A DNA stretch of 64,000 nt from Limnomonas spitsbergensis (GCA_037349105.1 JAYJMM010000017.1:1984001-2048000), one strand, 5' to 3'; counted from the stretch's first letter, positions 1 to 12,490 are shown. Program-made: numbers and translations. Notes: generated from the letters alone by a model not told the origin.

Positions 1-76
1 CATGCGGTTACAGAACTTCTTATTAACTGCCTCACGCAAAGGCAGAATACATTGATGGGTACTTGTATGGGTACAA

Positions 77-396
77 GTCAATGCCGTTACATCTCTGGGC
101 CCAGCTGAGAAAGGCTCGGCCGCGCGGTCCCCCAACAGTGAAGAGAGGAACACAAACGAGAAGAATATGCTCCTCCCCCCCAAAAGGAAAGACAGAACTC
201 TAACAAGCATGTCCTTGTTCGTGCCGGTCCTCAAGTAGGCAGAGCACTTGACAATGCAACATGAGATACATTGGCCTTTCTTCGGTTCCTTTTCCCCTCT
301 CGTCCTTTTAGTTTATTCTTTTCACCCATCTGAACAGTTGGGCGCCTGCGCGGCCGAGTCTTCTTGAGCATGGCCCAGCGGTGTAATGTCATTGAC
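77..396. mobile_element. MITE-like element with GTCAATG-type terminal inverted repeats
   Basis: The left end begins GTCAATGCCGTTACATCTC and the right end is the inverted equivalent ending TGTAATGTCATTGAC. Inside both ends follow a GGGCCCAGC/GGCCCAGCG stretch and an inverted GGCTCGGCCGCG/CGCGGCCGAG motif, giving imperfect inverted repeats of about 70 bp around a short unique core. No reading frame is evident, so it would be non-autonomous. The same termini recur about ten times in the window. A target-site duplication is not clear. Confidence 0.7.
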
Positions 397-1619
397 TTAA
401 CAGTGCAACATGATATAGATTAGCCAGATAGCATCTTGTTATCATGATTTGCTGAGCAAATCATGAACATAACACTGCTGGGCCATGCTGAAAAGGCGCG
501 GCCGCGTGGGAGCCCAACTAACTGGTCAGAAGGAAAAGAGACTTAAGGCCGAGCAAAAGAAATTGCCATGAGGTGCCCACATTGATAACTTATGAAAGTC
601 TGAGTTGGCAAGTTACCTCGAGTGTTTCAGATTACTTATAACATGTCTCGCTCAACTAATTTCACATGCTGATAGTCCACAGCCGCCGAGCCGTTTGAGC
701 AGGTCTCATACATCTAATTCATTAACATGTCACGGGGCATCTCTTGCGTAACTGAAGAGGTCGACATGATTCTTTGCTCCGAGCATCCCCTCGGTTTACT
801 GTCCCAATTACAGAGTGCACAAATCGGTATGTGTTAACGGGCGCATGCATGTACCATCATGCAACAGGTTATGTGATGAAAGTCATGGGTATGGCGCTCG
901 CAAGCTGTCACCCTAGATAGTTACAAGGTTATGTACCTAGGCTGCACCTAGGAAATCCTATTGATGTTAGAAATACCGTGAGAGCGCCAATCGCGAAGCC
1001 TGACATCGCAAAAGAGTGAAGTTGAGCACTGCCTAAAATATAAGGAGGATACATTAAGTTTTGAGATGATCTCCATTATCATGAAATATTAAGTATTCTA
1101 AGATTAAGGATTCAGGAACCCGTATTTCTTTAGAAAGAAGATGCACACAACTAAGCATTTTGCTGGGCCCACTCTCCATTCACATCCTGGTACCAGTTTT
1201 CACATTCAGGTCTGTATAAAACGTCAGCTGAGCTGCATATGCCATGAATACCATTTTCCCTGGCATCATGCATTTCGAAGTGTTAGACAGAGCAAACATG
1301 CGCGATCAGTTTCCTGTAGTGGAGGTCACTTAACTTAGACGGCTCCTGCTATATTTCAGCTACGCGCTAGCGTCATGTGACATTTTAACTACTCTCCTAC
1401 CACATTTCATTAGGTAATTGCCAGCTACATTTACCATTCACTGCTGGCTCCAAATCCCTTAACCCAACAAAAATAGGAACAAAAGTCAAACGAAAAAACT
1501 CGCCCCCCAGGGGTGTGTGTGGTAACGTAACAGGAGTACAGCCAAGGCCGCGACCACACCAAGCATGACCATATTGCAGTCCGCACTGAAGGGCTAATGG
1601 CACATAACGTCCTGAACAG
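397..1619. other. Intergenic DNA downstream of the DUF4436-like gene
   Basis: No gene is supported here. At about 434-458 there is a near-perfect palindrome with arms ATGATTTGCT/AGCAAATCAT. At about 470-545 lies a single MITE terminus (CTGCTGGGCCATGCTGAAAA, then GGCGCGGCCGCG) without an opposite end. The rest is unique sequence that should contain the 3' UTR of the minus-strand gene ending at 1,620. Confidence 0.6.
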
Positions 1620-4600
1620 TTATTTCTTCCCAGATCCCCAGTATGCGACTTCATGCGGCAGGTCCACGCGGACATGGTCGCTGTCAGGCTGGGCATGGTC
1701 TGCATGCGGTTGCGTGGACGGTGGCGGCGGAGCCTGCCTTTTGTAGCTTGTGTGGGTGTCAACGTGGGTGCCAGCCTCAAGGTTCACTTCGCAATGGTCG
1801 ACGGGAGACTGGGCGTGGCCTGCATTCGATGGGGACCAATGCGTGGACGGGGGCGAAGGGGCAGCGCGGTAGACAGTGTACACATCCATGGCGCCCTTGC
1901 CAGCCTCCATGGGCAAGTTCTTGTCTGCAATTTCTTTCGCATTGGCGTCGTCCTCCTTCTTCTTCTTTGCCGCCTGCTCCACCGTCCATTCCGTAAAGTA
2001 TGCTGCGTTGAAGACCCTGTCCCACATCGTTGGCTCGTTGTGGACGTACTGCCCAACAACCTTGCAGTACACCAGGGCACCTGAATCCAGTGAAGGTGGG
2101 CAATTTTTCTAATCAGGCGCAGTAATACTCAGATGACGGACGGAAAAAAGTCATACTCAGATGATAAAGCTCAGATACCACCATCAATCCCTTATGGCCC
2201 ACAGAGATCTGAGCACATTCTTATATTCCTTAGCCCCTAACCTTGAGACACCGACAGCCTCAGACAGTTTTTCAGTTTGACATGTATCGTTTGTGAAAGC
2301 TTTTCTTCCATCAAATATGTATGCATTTTGAAAATTAGGTGCAATTAAATATGCATAACAGCATTCGCTGACATTGTTAACGCTATTATTTCCCTGCTAC
2401 AAGTTTAAGGGGCCATTCGTGACCGCCCTGGACCTACATGTGCCCATCAACATGATGATGATCCAGATGTATCCGAACATGTCCACGCCCACGCCAACAG
2501 ATGGCACGCCTGGCATCGTGTTGCGGATGCCAGTCATGGCAAAGAGGAGGCCGCTGAACAAGGAAGCGTCTCCAATGGCCATGGGACGCCGTCGCATGTA
2601 CAAGGCGTCCAAACCTACACAGTTCACACCATCGTCATGCATGACAGAGATGCAGCAGGGGCCACAGAATGGGTTACACCAAACACATGATGGCTAAACA
2701 AATACCCCCTCCTTTGGTAGTTAGCATGCACAACTTAATTGTGCTGGTCAAGGCAAAACCCCGAACATTATTAGAAAATCCACCGGGGATGCTCAGACAC
2801 CTTTATATCCCTTTTACCATAAATGCAGGCGAACGATCCCAGGATCCACATGAAGATCAAGACCAACACCGCAAAGAACCTGACGAACGAAGTGCGAAAC
2901 ACCTTGATCTCTGTGCATGCATGGGAACACGAATAAATAAGCATGGCCCAGGAAGAGCGAACAAGTGAGGAAGCTCAATTCGCTGTTCAAGCAACAAGAA
3001 ATGCAAGGTGCTTGCACATCAGACATTGGCAAAGCACACTCACGAAGTCCAACGAAGCCAGAGCCATCCAAGCTGCCTTTTGAAGGATGGGCCCACTGGA
3101 CAAACGCCATGTTGGGATCAGACAACGGCTCAACCTATGGAATCCAGGAAGCAAAGCATGTAATCTGGTAAGGTGTTAACAGGTGTGGGAAAGAAATGGC
3201 ATGATCACATGCAATCTTGCAGTTTCTTGATTGTTATACATACTCAGCTCTTAATTAAGCTCCAGCACATGCCATGTGAGACCACTTTTTGGTTTAATTT
3301 GTTTATCTGCAAATGGCTACATAACTGTGTTTGGCCGAGGGGGCCTGGTCTGGCAGACCCTGCTGTCCAGGCCACCGACATGGGCTGGCCAGTCAAGGTT
3401 TGGTCCCAACTAACCCTGAGGTGGCCGCCCATGGGATGTGCCCCAAGAGTTAGCCTGGTGAGCACTATAGAGCAGTGCTGGATACATAACGTGCCTACCG
3501 TATAGTCCCTACCGTATAGTCCCAGCCCACAGCCAGGATTCTCAGCCTGAGCAGCAAGGCCATCCTCCAGGTACGCTGGCTTGCGCCGCTGGCCAATGGT
3601 GTAGGCACCAGGGCAGTCGAGACCCTACACAGGTTAGGTTTGAAGTATAAATAAAAAGGCTGTCGAGAACTGAAGGGTTGAGGGTGCAGGGCTGTCATTG
3701 CAATGTAGGGTTCAGGGTTAGGGACGTAGTGTTGAGGATACAGGGCTGTGGAGTGTCAGGAGATCCTGAAGGATGTTGAGTTTAGGCTACAAGGTAAGAC
3801 ATCTTCTGGCCTCTGTAAGGCTAAGGTTCCAGGCTTTTAAAGTTGAGGGTTAAGGGTCCTCAAAATCCTGTAGGATTTTGAGGGCCCTAAGGTAACTGAG
3901 AGCGTGTGGTTCATAGATGTTTGCCATCCAGACCCTGCAGCAAGAGGGGGAATAGGCTCATGAGAGTGACTGTCATGAGCCTGTGGCTGGAAACTGAAGC
4001 CATCTATCTAGCCAGGCTCCCACCGAGGCAACGTAGCCTCGCAAACTGCATAAACACGCAGCTCAACCCCAGTTCATCACAAGGGGCATAGGGCAATGAT
4101 CGTAACTGTAGAGACTTCAAAGCCAGGGTAAGTGGAATGAACGTGTACCACGTAGGTGGCCATGATGAGCAGAGGCACTTGGGCCTACTCACTCAATGTT
4201 CGCCGTATACGTGTCGAAGGGGTAGTAGTACAAAGACATCACCGCTTTTAAGGCCACAGTGGCTGGCTTGGACAGGGCGCCATCTCCGGCCTTCATGTTA
4301 AATCCGCCGGTGGCTCCCAGGCCCGTGAGAATTTGAGTCTGCAGCACCACCCCGGGCAGGCTGACGCTGAGGCGCTTGCGATCCATGATGCCAAAGGGGT
4401 AGTAGTTGTCGCTGTATGGTGTGACTTGGACGGAGAAGGTGGCCTCACCATTCTGCGTGCAACCAAGGGCAGGGCACACCATCTCATGCATACAGGAGGG
4501 GCAAACACGAAGATCTGCGTCTACATTACGAGATGTTGCTAATTGCTAAACAGTGGTAGATCATTGCAACATGTGATGTTGTTGCTATCATTGCAGCCCA

Positions 4601-7204
4601 GGAGCCTTTTTTGACAGGGCCAAGCAGGGCAAATCAATACCTGGTTTCTTGTCTCCTACCTGGGGGAAACCCTTGGATGGACCTGCGACTAGGGCTCGCA
4701 AAGATCTGCCTAACGAAATAAAGGCATTACTGCAGAGATAGCACGATCTGAATATGATATGGTACTATATGACATGACAAAGTGTTTTGACCATATCAAA
4801 CGTTTCAATGTTTCAGTCAAGGACTAAATATGAGCCGCAAAACTGCAGAATTTACAAGGACATGCCCATTGCATTCGATATTTACATTATTCCCATGCAT
4901 TGGGCAAGTGTCACATTGACCCTAATCACATGCTAGGATACATACGCACCGGCATGGGCACATGGCTGCATGCATGCAGCATGCCTACCCTCCTACTGAA
5001 CCCTACAGCCCAAGGGTAACTAACACGCACCCATGCATCCACATCTTCCATGGTAAATGCTTCTCGTGTTGCACAAGCTTGCGACAACTAGGCCCGTCAT
5101 GGCGTAGAACAGTATGCATGGCCCGAGAGCCTTCCCAGCCCCTCACCCATTCACCAGACCCATGCCCATGCATGGGGTGGCTGATACCATATAATTTCAC
5201 ATTTTACTATAACGCTGATATGATATGACATGATTGCCTCGGATGTCATATTGTGCTACCTTCATAAGTTGATTCCCGCCTCTCCGAAATTCCTAGCACT
5301 TACATCGACATCCATCTTACTGAGCGCCATGTCCATCTTGACGTACCCTGCAAGGCCCTACAGTAATGAAGGGCAGAGGAGTGTTAGTTGATGCTTCATG
5401 AGCAGCAGATCTTAGGGAATTTTTTCAACACCTCCCTGACCTCCATGCGCAAAAAAAACGAAAAGTCAGGCCCACTGTCTATGGCAGCCACCTAGATTTG
5501 GAAAGGAGTTTATAACTGTTATCTCAATCTCATATGTTTACCACCAAAACCCACCTGATTCTTCGAGATTTCAAGAAAAAGTTTTTTGTTTTCTTCCGCA
5601 GGGGTTATCAGAGATGGGTCCTGGGCTGGGCCTGTATTTGTGCCTCCGTAATCAGAGTAGTCCACGTAGTAACTCGAATAATCATCTAAGCCAGCATGTA
5701 GACGGGAGGACAAACAACAAACTGAGATGGGCTTGCTCTCTAGTCAGGGCTTAAGTAGAGAATAAATAGATATTTCTGGGATTCTGGTCAGAAATAAGCC
5801 CTCAATAAGAGCCAATTCATACCTAGTTCACTTCGCCGTTTCGGATAGTTGGTTCGGCGTCAGAAAGCCCTATTGCGGGAAGCTCAGTTTGGCGAAACAA
5901 AAACCAATGCGAAACCAACAGCACTGAAACTGGGGGTCGGACCCCAGGTTGCGAACGAAACCGTGCGAAACCGAGGTACCCAAACCAGCCAAACTCAGCC
6001 AAACCAGCCAGGTGTGAATCCGCTGGCTCTAACCCCTTGTCGCAATCCTGGAGGAGGTTCGATGGTTCAGAGCTTGTGATCTTCAGCAAGTGAGGAAGGC
6101 ATGCATTGCACTCAGTGATTCCCTCTTGATGTCAGCTTGAATCAAGCGCTGGTTTCAGTGGCTTGATTCAAGCAACAACCTGCTTGATCTCCGGTTTGAT
6201 TCAAGACCATGTTTCAGGCAGTATATGTTTTGATATAAGCGGATTTTAAGCGGCCCCATGTTACCGACGCTTGTCCTACAGGAGTGCTTGGCCATTGATT
6301 GCTTGGCTGCCCCTAAGCGAGTCCATGATTGCGCGATGCAATGATTCATGCATGGCTAACAGCATTTACCAGATGAAGCTAAGTACAAATACCATACGTT
6401 GGCTTGTGAAAGGCACATTGGTGCTCTGATCTCGCAAGAAGACTTTGGCAGCTTGAATCCAGTCGGCCGGGAGTGAGGCCGTTGGCACATCACCGAATGC
6501 GATGGAAGCCACCTGCACGTATTTTTAGGTACACAACAAGAAACGAAATGCTTAGCTTTCTTTGGCTGAATACTGTCAGCCATCCCAGTCTATTGAACAT
6601 ATGCTGCAAACACGTATAATAATCTTTACTAGGCAAGGCCATGCAGCCAAGTTAGTTGATGGACCGGAAGTAGGTAGATTATTACTTCGCCTTCAGTCAG
6701 TCCCTCCAGTCACTCACTCAGTCCGTCATGCTTGCCGCCCTGCTTTCTCACCTGTCTGCATCTCTTGGTTTGGGCTGCCAAGTAGGTATTGAGGGTTGTC
6801 CGATTGTTCGCGGTCAATGGCTTTCGGGACGAAGTAGTAGATAAGCCAGCGGCCGAGCGAAATACACTGGTGGTCGATGAATCATCCGCTGAGTTCGAAA
6901 TGGTAATAATGTCCTCGGGAATGGCGTCCAAAGCGCAGTTGTACTGATACTTCAGGTTCAGGAGGTCCCGATATCTGCCGGCAGACAGATAGACCGGCAA
7001 AAAGATAGCGAAGACGGGAATGGCCATGAGCGTCACTACGAGGACGGGCAGGATGAAGTCTCGTGGAATGACGCCGGTCTCCTTCTTCTCTTTCTTGTCC
7101 TTAGCCTTCTTTTCAGCCTCAGCATCCTTGTTAGCCTCCTTGATCGCATCTTTCATGGACTGCTTAAAGTTTTCTGGCGCGGGCTTGTCTTTACCATTCT
7201 CCAT
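1620..7204 (-). CDS. DUF4436-like multipass membrane protein, copy 1 (10 exons, ~674 aa)
   Basis: I read ten exons on the minus strand: 7204-6752, 6512-6370, about 5735-5555, 5357-5304, 4452-4193, 3624-3513, 3134-3044, 2910-2818, 2614-2438 and 2080-1620. All phases agree and the total is 2,025 nt. The exon 3 acceptor is the weakest call. The predicted order is a Lys/Glu-rich cytosolic N-terminus, a membrane segment at residues ~49-73 (FILPVLVVTLMAIPVFAIF), a large soluble region with the motif YPFDTYTANIE near residue 353, then three membrane segments from ~437 to ~530, and a Pro/Ser/His-rich tail of about 140 residues. The YPFD motif and the stretch LLFAMTGIRNTMPGVPSVGV resemble DUF4436 proteins, whose function is unknown to me. 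Start: the first ATG in the open frame. The family assignment is from memory of motifs; the exon structure is read from sequence. Confidence 0.75.
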
Positions 7205-7217
7205 GCTTTTACTGTTC

Positions 7218-8006
7218 TCCGCAGCAGGTACTATGGGCTCCCAGTGTGGCACTTGGAAAGCAAGACTGATACTCGTCGGTTCGTAGTAAGTGATTAGATG
7301 TGGTCGATTGAGCTTTCAGATGAACCAAAGGATATGACGGTGAATATTATGAAGTGCGACTAAAGTAACCTTCGGTTTTATCACCAGCTTCCACGGCAAA
7401 TAGGCCAACGGGAACTTTACCGGGTTTCCAAACGAGGGTCCTCGACTGCAAGCTGTGGGGCAGCTGGAGACAGCTTCTGGATTACTATTCGGGCTTCTGG
7501 GTTACTACACTCGAATTAGCGTTCTGAGCCGCACAGATGGGCCGACGGATCGGCTTCTCCAAGCGTATCCACCATATGTACGGCATATGGTTTGTGGACC
7601 ATGCGAGCCATCATTACGAGCGAGTCAACAATCACAATTCAGTGCTAAGAAGCAAGTGGTCCAGTGGTACATCACTGGCGGCATCCACGGCACATGGTCG
7701 AGGGTTCGAAACTGCCGTTCGGCAACGCCATTTCGCCCTCACTCTTCGGAGGGACTTGAAAGACCCCTCTTCGTGCTCAGCAAGGAAAGTTTGACTAGTA
7801 GCGACAGGGTCCCGAGTGCACCACTTGGTGTGCGAATCGGTTGGTGAATAAAAAGGGACCCCATAACCATAGGTTGCGGGTGCACAGGCCCTCTCTCGAG
7901 AGGCGATCGCTTAAGTGCGGCTAGTCTGTGAGCACACTTTGCCATCCTCAAATCCACGCCTTAAAACGGAGTTCCTTCCTTTCCTTTCCTTTTCCGTTTC
8001 ATTCCA
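7218..8006. other. Upstream region of the copy 1 gene; no gene seen
   Basis: This stretch lies between the minus-strand DUF4436-like gene and a possible plus-strand gene, so it may hold a divergent promoter region. Several open frames of 70-130 codons occur but none has recognisable motifs, splice logic or compositional support. No TATA-like or other element could be assigned with confidence. Confidence 0.4.
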
Positions 8007-9280
8007 ATGGAAGCATCGTTTGACAAGGACGGTAATTCGTTGGATCCAACAATGAGTTGCCCTCCTGCTGTGTTAGGCCTGCAGGTGCACGGCGTCGACG
8101 AGCAACGCGTCCTCTATTCCCTGCCCTGTTCGTCTTCAATTTTCTTGATTGTCATTGTTCTTCTTTCCAAGCGCATCTTGCCGCAGCCCTTGCCAAGCAT
8201 GCGCCTTCTGCCAAAAAGCCCAAGCCTGCCCCAAAGGTATGCGATTTTGATTATTCGCCTATGACAGCACCTTATTACTCTTGTGCATTCCGTTTACTTT
8301 TCCCCAGGACCCGGCTACGGCGAACGTGTCTGTCCTAGCTGCCCCTGCTGTTGTCGCGCATGCCTCCGGGCCGCAGGTGCGCCTCTTCGGGTGCCATTCT
8401 TTTTTCCTGATTGTTTCCTCGCCTGATTGTTCACTTACAACGGCCTCTCTTCATTGTTTCCTTACGTGCTGGACATGGCAGCTTTCTTGGCGCGTCGGAT
8501 GTCTCGGTCTCCCCCGAAGGTGTGCTTGCCAGTCTGAGATTTGTCAGGTTGATCCTGATAGTTGTATTGTTCGGCAGCAGCGACGCACTGCTGTTATATA
8601 TTTGCAAGCGGTTCTCACATTGTCCAGGTACACAGATGGGACCATGCCCTTAAATATACGGAAGTTTTTTCATTCTTATTTCCTTCCTTTCTCCATACGT
8701 GGGTTTCTCTGGGCATGCGCAATCGTGGGTCGGTGCCTGTGATGTAGGTTGATATTTTTTCCAGTCATGTTTAGACCTGTGCGGCCCTCATGAATAAGGA
8801 CTTGCAACTGCCTGGAAGTTTTCGGCCGCAACTTTGGGTGTTTAAAAATTGAGGGCTGAGATATCCTGATCTTCGAATTCTGCTGAGGTGCAGGTGTCTC
8901 ATCAAGTGGCGGCATCGGGTCCTCACGCGTCTGAGCCCGAGCTTGCCTCTCTGTGCACTTGCTATCTCCTTATTTTTGTTTCTTTCTTATTTCCGTATCT
9001 TCGTAGTATAAAACCATTATTTCCAATGAATTTATACCTTAAGATATTGATGACTATGTAATTGTCCCTTCCTTTGACTTTTTGTCATATATGTCTCATG
9101 TTCATTCATTATTCTCCCGCTTCTCATGTATTTTTTATGTCAACCTATTTTTTCTCCTATTCTGATTGGATACCTATCAAAGGTTCGTTAAACATTCTTC
9201 AAGTCCGCCTTGAATGCATTGGCATATATTTCTGCCTACAGGACATGCCCAAGCCGCCCGAGTTGTCTACATTTATATCA
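8007..9280 (+). CDS. Possible small-exon gene, Ala/Pro/Lys-rich product (unresolved)
   Basis: A series of short plus-strand segments has plausible splice borders. ATG at 8007 runs to 8084 before a CAG|GTGCAC donor. A segment ending AAAG|GTATGC at 8236 encodes a Lys/Pro/Ala-rich stretch (KKPKPAPK). A segment after CCCCAG at about 8309 encodes DPATANVSVLAAP and ends CAG|GTGCGC. Further candidates follow GGCAG near 8481, GTGCAG near 8896 and CTACAG near 9241 (DMPKPPELST). The phase of the first to the second segment does not match, so the start or one border is wrong. The composition suggests a low-complexity linker-rich protein. I recognise no family, and it could also be chance. Confidence 0.35.
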
Positions 9281-9370
9281 TTTATGCACATAAACATCAT
9301 TTTCTCTAAATGCACATGTATTATCTTTTGTACCCAATCTCTGGTTTTTCTAAGCCAACGTGTAGAGATG

Positions 9371-9553
9371 CTAACCCACCATGGTTACCAGGTACGAAAA
9401 GGAACAGACAGGGTTGCCAGGGTTGCCATAATACCCGATAGGGACGTTGTTTGTCACACACCATTTCAAAGATTGTCTAGAACCAAACCCCTCGAGAGTT
9501 ACAGGCAAAAGCTGCGACACTATTTGCGCGACAGTACCGAGTATGTTTGTCAT
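9371..9553 (-). other. 60-codon minus-strand open frame, possible exon
   Basis: The frame encodes a Cys/Gly/Asn-containing stretch with CVTNNVPIGYYGNPGNPVC near its end, which looks more like folded protein than the surrounding random frames. No matching neighbours or clear splice sites were found. It may be an isolated exon, a gene remnant or chance. Confidence 0.2.
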
Positions 9554-9790
9554 TCATCGAAAGAAGCATACTTAAAATAACTACTGGTCGCAATTTTGAT
9601 AGGTGTCAAGTGCGGTTGTGTCCGGAAGTTGGAGCATAGTGTCGCCATACAAGCATGAGCATGTTGGCATTGTGCAAGCTGCAAGACCAAAGCACCATCG
9701 CGGTGGTGCTGCATTATTCCTTACCGGCATACTGTCCCATAAGCTATGTGTTGCGCAATACATATTAAATAAATAAACGATATGCCCGGA

Positions 9791-9881
9791 GGGGTAACAT
9801 AGATAGGTCAAAAACGTTACACCTCTTGGGTAACATAGATAGGTCAATGACATAACACCTCTGGGGTAACATAGATAGGTA
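9791..9881. repeat. Three tandem ~36-bp copies of a MITE tip
   Basis: The core GGTAACATAGATAGGT is present three times at about 36-bp spacing. Between copies sits a variant of the MITE terminus (TCAATGACATAACACCTCT). The array therefore looks like local amplification of a transposon end plus flank. No gene lies in the surrounding 9,560-10,050. Confidence 0.75.
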
Positions 9882-10051
9882 TGACACGCGGGGACCGATC
9901 GCCATTACACCAAATTGTGCGCCAACATTTCTTTCACCCGAGACCTCAGGTTCATGGCCTTTCACGATGATGAGTGGTAACTATTGGCCTACTGCTATAG
10001 AGATGTATACGCCGCACGTAATTTTTCTTTCATTATTTACAAGGCCCGCAT

Positions 10052-10600
10052 GTCAATAACGTTACACCTTTGGGCCCGTTCAACGCTCAACCGCGGGGGC
10101 GCCCAACTGTTCAGAAGGGAGGGGGGGGGGGACAAAAAGGACGGAAGAGGGGGGGTGAAGGAACAAAAGGAAAGGACGGGAAGGAAAAGCAGACCAAGTC
10201 CGACACCTGACTTCCACCAGAGACAAAGCCCACAACAACAACAAAAACCCCACAGCAAACGTATCCCACCCTTACTTGGCCGCGAGGGCGCCCCAATGAT
10301 CAGGAGGGAGAAGAGAAGAAACTAAAAAGGGGGCACAAAAAGAAATGGACCAAAAGGGAAGGCAGGTAAGGCTAACGAGACTGGTGCCTCATAATCCCTA
10401 GAGACTAACCCTCGACAAAGCCCACAACACAATCCACAAAAGCAAGTGCATCCCATCCCTGCTCAGCCTGGTACAACTGGTGGACGTTAGTGCCAGCGCC
10501 CGGAGGACCTGCCCACAGTGGCAGGGCCCGCATGTCAATGACGTTACACCACTGGGCCATGCTGCAAAGGCAGGCAATGTCAAAAACGTCATGTGGGGGG
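10052..10600. mobile_element. Two same-orientation MITE termini with G-rich pseudo-coding filler
   Basis: Termini start at 10,052 (GTCAATAACGTTACACC) and 10,534 (GTCAATGACGTTACACC). Both are preceded by GGCCCGCAT, so the flank is part of the repeated unit. Between them is purine-rich filler with a poly-G run at 10,122-10,132. An internal duplication places a GGGCGCCC motif followed by a G/A-rich tract at about 10,100 and again near 10,280. The opposite (inverted) ends are not evident, so these are probably truncated or nested copies. Confidence 0.55.
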
Positions 10601-10728
10601 GACCGAAGGCTAGCAACGCCTTCGGTACTTCGCAATTAGGAGCATGCTCAATTCACAATGAATCCTTCCGGGCGATCGGGCGATCGGGCACTGGTCTAGT
10701 AATAAGTATTGATGATGACAGGGAAGTA

Positions 10729-11372
10729 TTACAGCCCGATTCTGATTGGTGGAGGAAACAAGTGTGGAGGAAAAACACGGAAAGTTTTCGAAAGTTCCTC
10801 CACCCGTTCCTCCACCCCTGTTCCACGAGACGTGAGATGGAGGAAGAATGGCGAAGGTTGGAGTTCTGTACGGGAGATCTTCACAACGCTCTTTCCTGCC
10901 GCCTGTTTCATTTCTTTCGTGCATTCTTCCTTGCAGTGTATATCATTGCTGCATATCGTTCTGTTATTCTCTCTAGCAGACCGACTATGGATGTCGCACA
11001 TTATTTTTGTGGCTGTAGATCGCTCGCAGTCTTGTGTGACTGTAGATCGCTCGCTCCATCATCGAAAGAGCCGTCGTTTGCTCCCTTCATCCACACCAAA
11101 TGGCCGCAAAGACATCAAAAGTTAAAGAAAGAACTTGCGATTAACGTCATATAGAAAGGAAAGGGCGCAGAAATTATCTCGGCCACGCTGGCAATGAGCT
11201 CAATAGTTCTATAGTTCCGCGGACCCCCCCCCTCCGCGGAAAAGAATGCGTTCCTCCACCCTTTCGAAAGTTCCTCCACCCGTTCCTCCACACCTGTTCC
11301 ACGAGATCGGGTAGAGGAACTTTCGAAAGGGTGGTTTCGAAAGTTCCTCCACGCATCAGAATCGTGCTGTTA
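10729..11372. mobile_element. Non-autonomous DNA transposon with TTA target duplication
   Basis: The element runs 10,732-11,369. Its ends are inverted repeats of about 25 bp: the left begins CAGCCCGATTCTGATTGG and the right, inverted, CAGCACGATTCTGATGCG, both followed by GTGGAGGAA. It is flanked by TTA at 10,729-10,731 and 11,370-11,372. A 3-bp TTA/TAA duplication is typical of PIF/Harbinger-type elements, although terminal sequences vary between families. No transposase is encoded. Next to each terminus lies a direct-repeat segment (CGAAAGTTCCTCCACCCG...TGTTCCACGAGA) at about 10,788-10,832 and 11,267-11,308. Confidence 0.75.
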
Positions 11373-11839
11373 GAAGGAAGCATTTCATCGGCCCCGGATC
11401 AGTCCCGGACGGAGCCAGAGATCCGTAGTCACACTTTCAAGTTTTTATGTGGCACATAGGGCCCAATTCCACTTGTCACCGGAACGCGGAAATGGCATGC
11501 CAGCTCACCCTCCCCAATTCCACTTGTCACCGGAATGGCACCGGAACGCCAGCGTGGCTCTGCCGTACCCGTTGAGTGCCACATTTTGCATCGCTCCTAT
11601 TTTGGGCAATGCAAAAATACTTCGCCTCAACGCTCCGACAGCGTGGACAACTTCGTCTTCATCTTCAAATTCCATCGCCGTCATCTTTCTTTCGCTCTGA
11701 ATATTCCTTTTCGCCCGTTCCTGCTGCTACCAGGCGTCATGTGACCGACGCATATCCTTTACATAAGCCTCATTTTCCCGCGTAGAAGTTGGTACCGATC
11801 TGGCCAACCCATTGGCGATTGTCGACGTGTGCCCCCTAG

Positions 11840-12340
11840 TAGTCCCTCCGATCACTGTGAATAATATCCAGGCCTTATCCATCCTTATAATCGACAATAA
11901 GGCCACAATAAGGCAAGAATAAGGATGGATAAGACTTGTATTATATGGGATAAGCCGAGGATAAGAATACTGCAAATCATGGGGATTACATCACTTAGGG
12001 ATAAGGGCTGTTTAAGGAGTCCTTATAGCTCCTTATAACCATTATAAACGAAAAGCAAATCTTTATATGTCTTTAAGGAGGTTTTAAGCTCCTTATAACC
12101 ATTGTTAGGCGCAATTAAAATACCCTTAAACTCAAGCTTAAAATACCCTTAAACTCAGGCTTAAATTGCCCTTAAACTCTGGCTTAAATGCCCTTAAACT
12201 CTGTATCCTTAACACACGCTTATCCATAGAGTCAGAATAAGGTGGTCATAAGCCCCTTATAACCATTATAAACGAAAAGCAAATCTTTATACGCTTCAAG
12301 GTGTCTTTAAGGCTGCCTTAATGCACGGCTTAAAGCTGCA
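11840..12340. repeat. AT-rich repeat region with short tandem arrays
   Basis: The unit CTTATAACCATTATAAACG followed by AAAAGCAAATCTTTATA occurs at about 12,030 and again at 12,256. Between them, at about 12,113-12,203, are four copies of a 21-22-bp unit built on CCCTTAAACTC. At 11,868-11,935 TTATCCATCCTTAT is paired with an inverted ATAAGGATGGATAA. The motif TAAGG is strongly over-represented. No gene is seen between 11,400 and 12,490. Confidence 0.8.
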
Positions 12341-12490
12341 TGCCGACACTCATTTCAGTACATCATATCCAATTGTCCTCTTGCAAAAGATCCACTATTC
12401 ACTATCTGACACTTCATCCTCCAAGTCACCACACCCATTCTCCTCAGCAACAGCAGCTACTCCAGCATTCATCAGAGCATACTGCCGTCT

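Larger units (their letters stand above)
1..7217. repeat. Segmental duplication, copy 1 (left end outside window)
   Basis: Positions 1-7,217 reappear in the same orientation at 34,591-41,631, with scattered substitutions and small indels. The copy includes two MITE termini and an entire ten-exon gene. Similarity stops at about 7,217, just upstream of the gene's start codon: copy 1 continues into unrelated upstream DNA, while copy 2 runs into a 20-bp local repeat and then different sequence. The left border of this copy lies outside the window. Exonic indels are mostly multiples of three, which suggests both copies were under coding constraint for some time after duplication. Confidence 0.95.

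Noticed and set aside
1643..2112. Plus-strand open frames of 78-143 codons at 1,643-2,112 and again at 36,077-36,560
   Set aside because: They are antisense to the last exon of the DUF4436-like gene, whose splice phases close, and they show no domain of their own.
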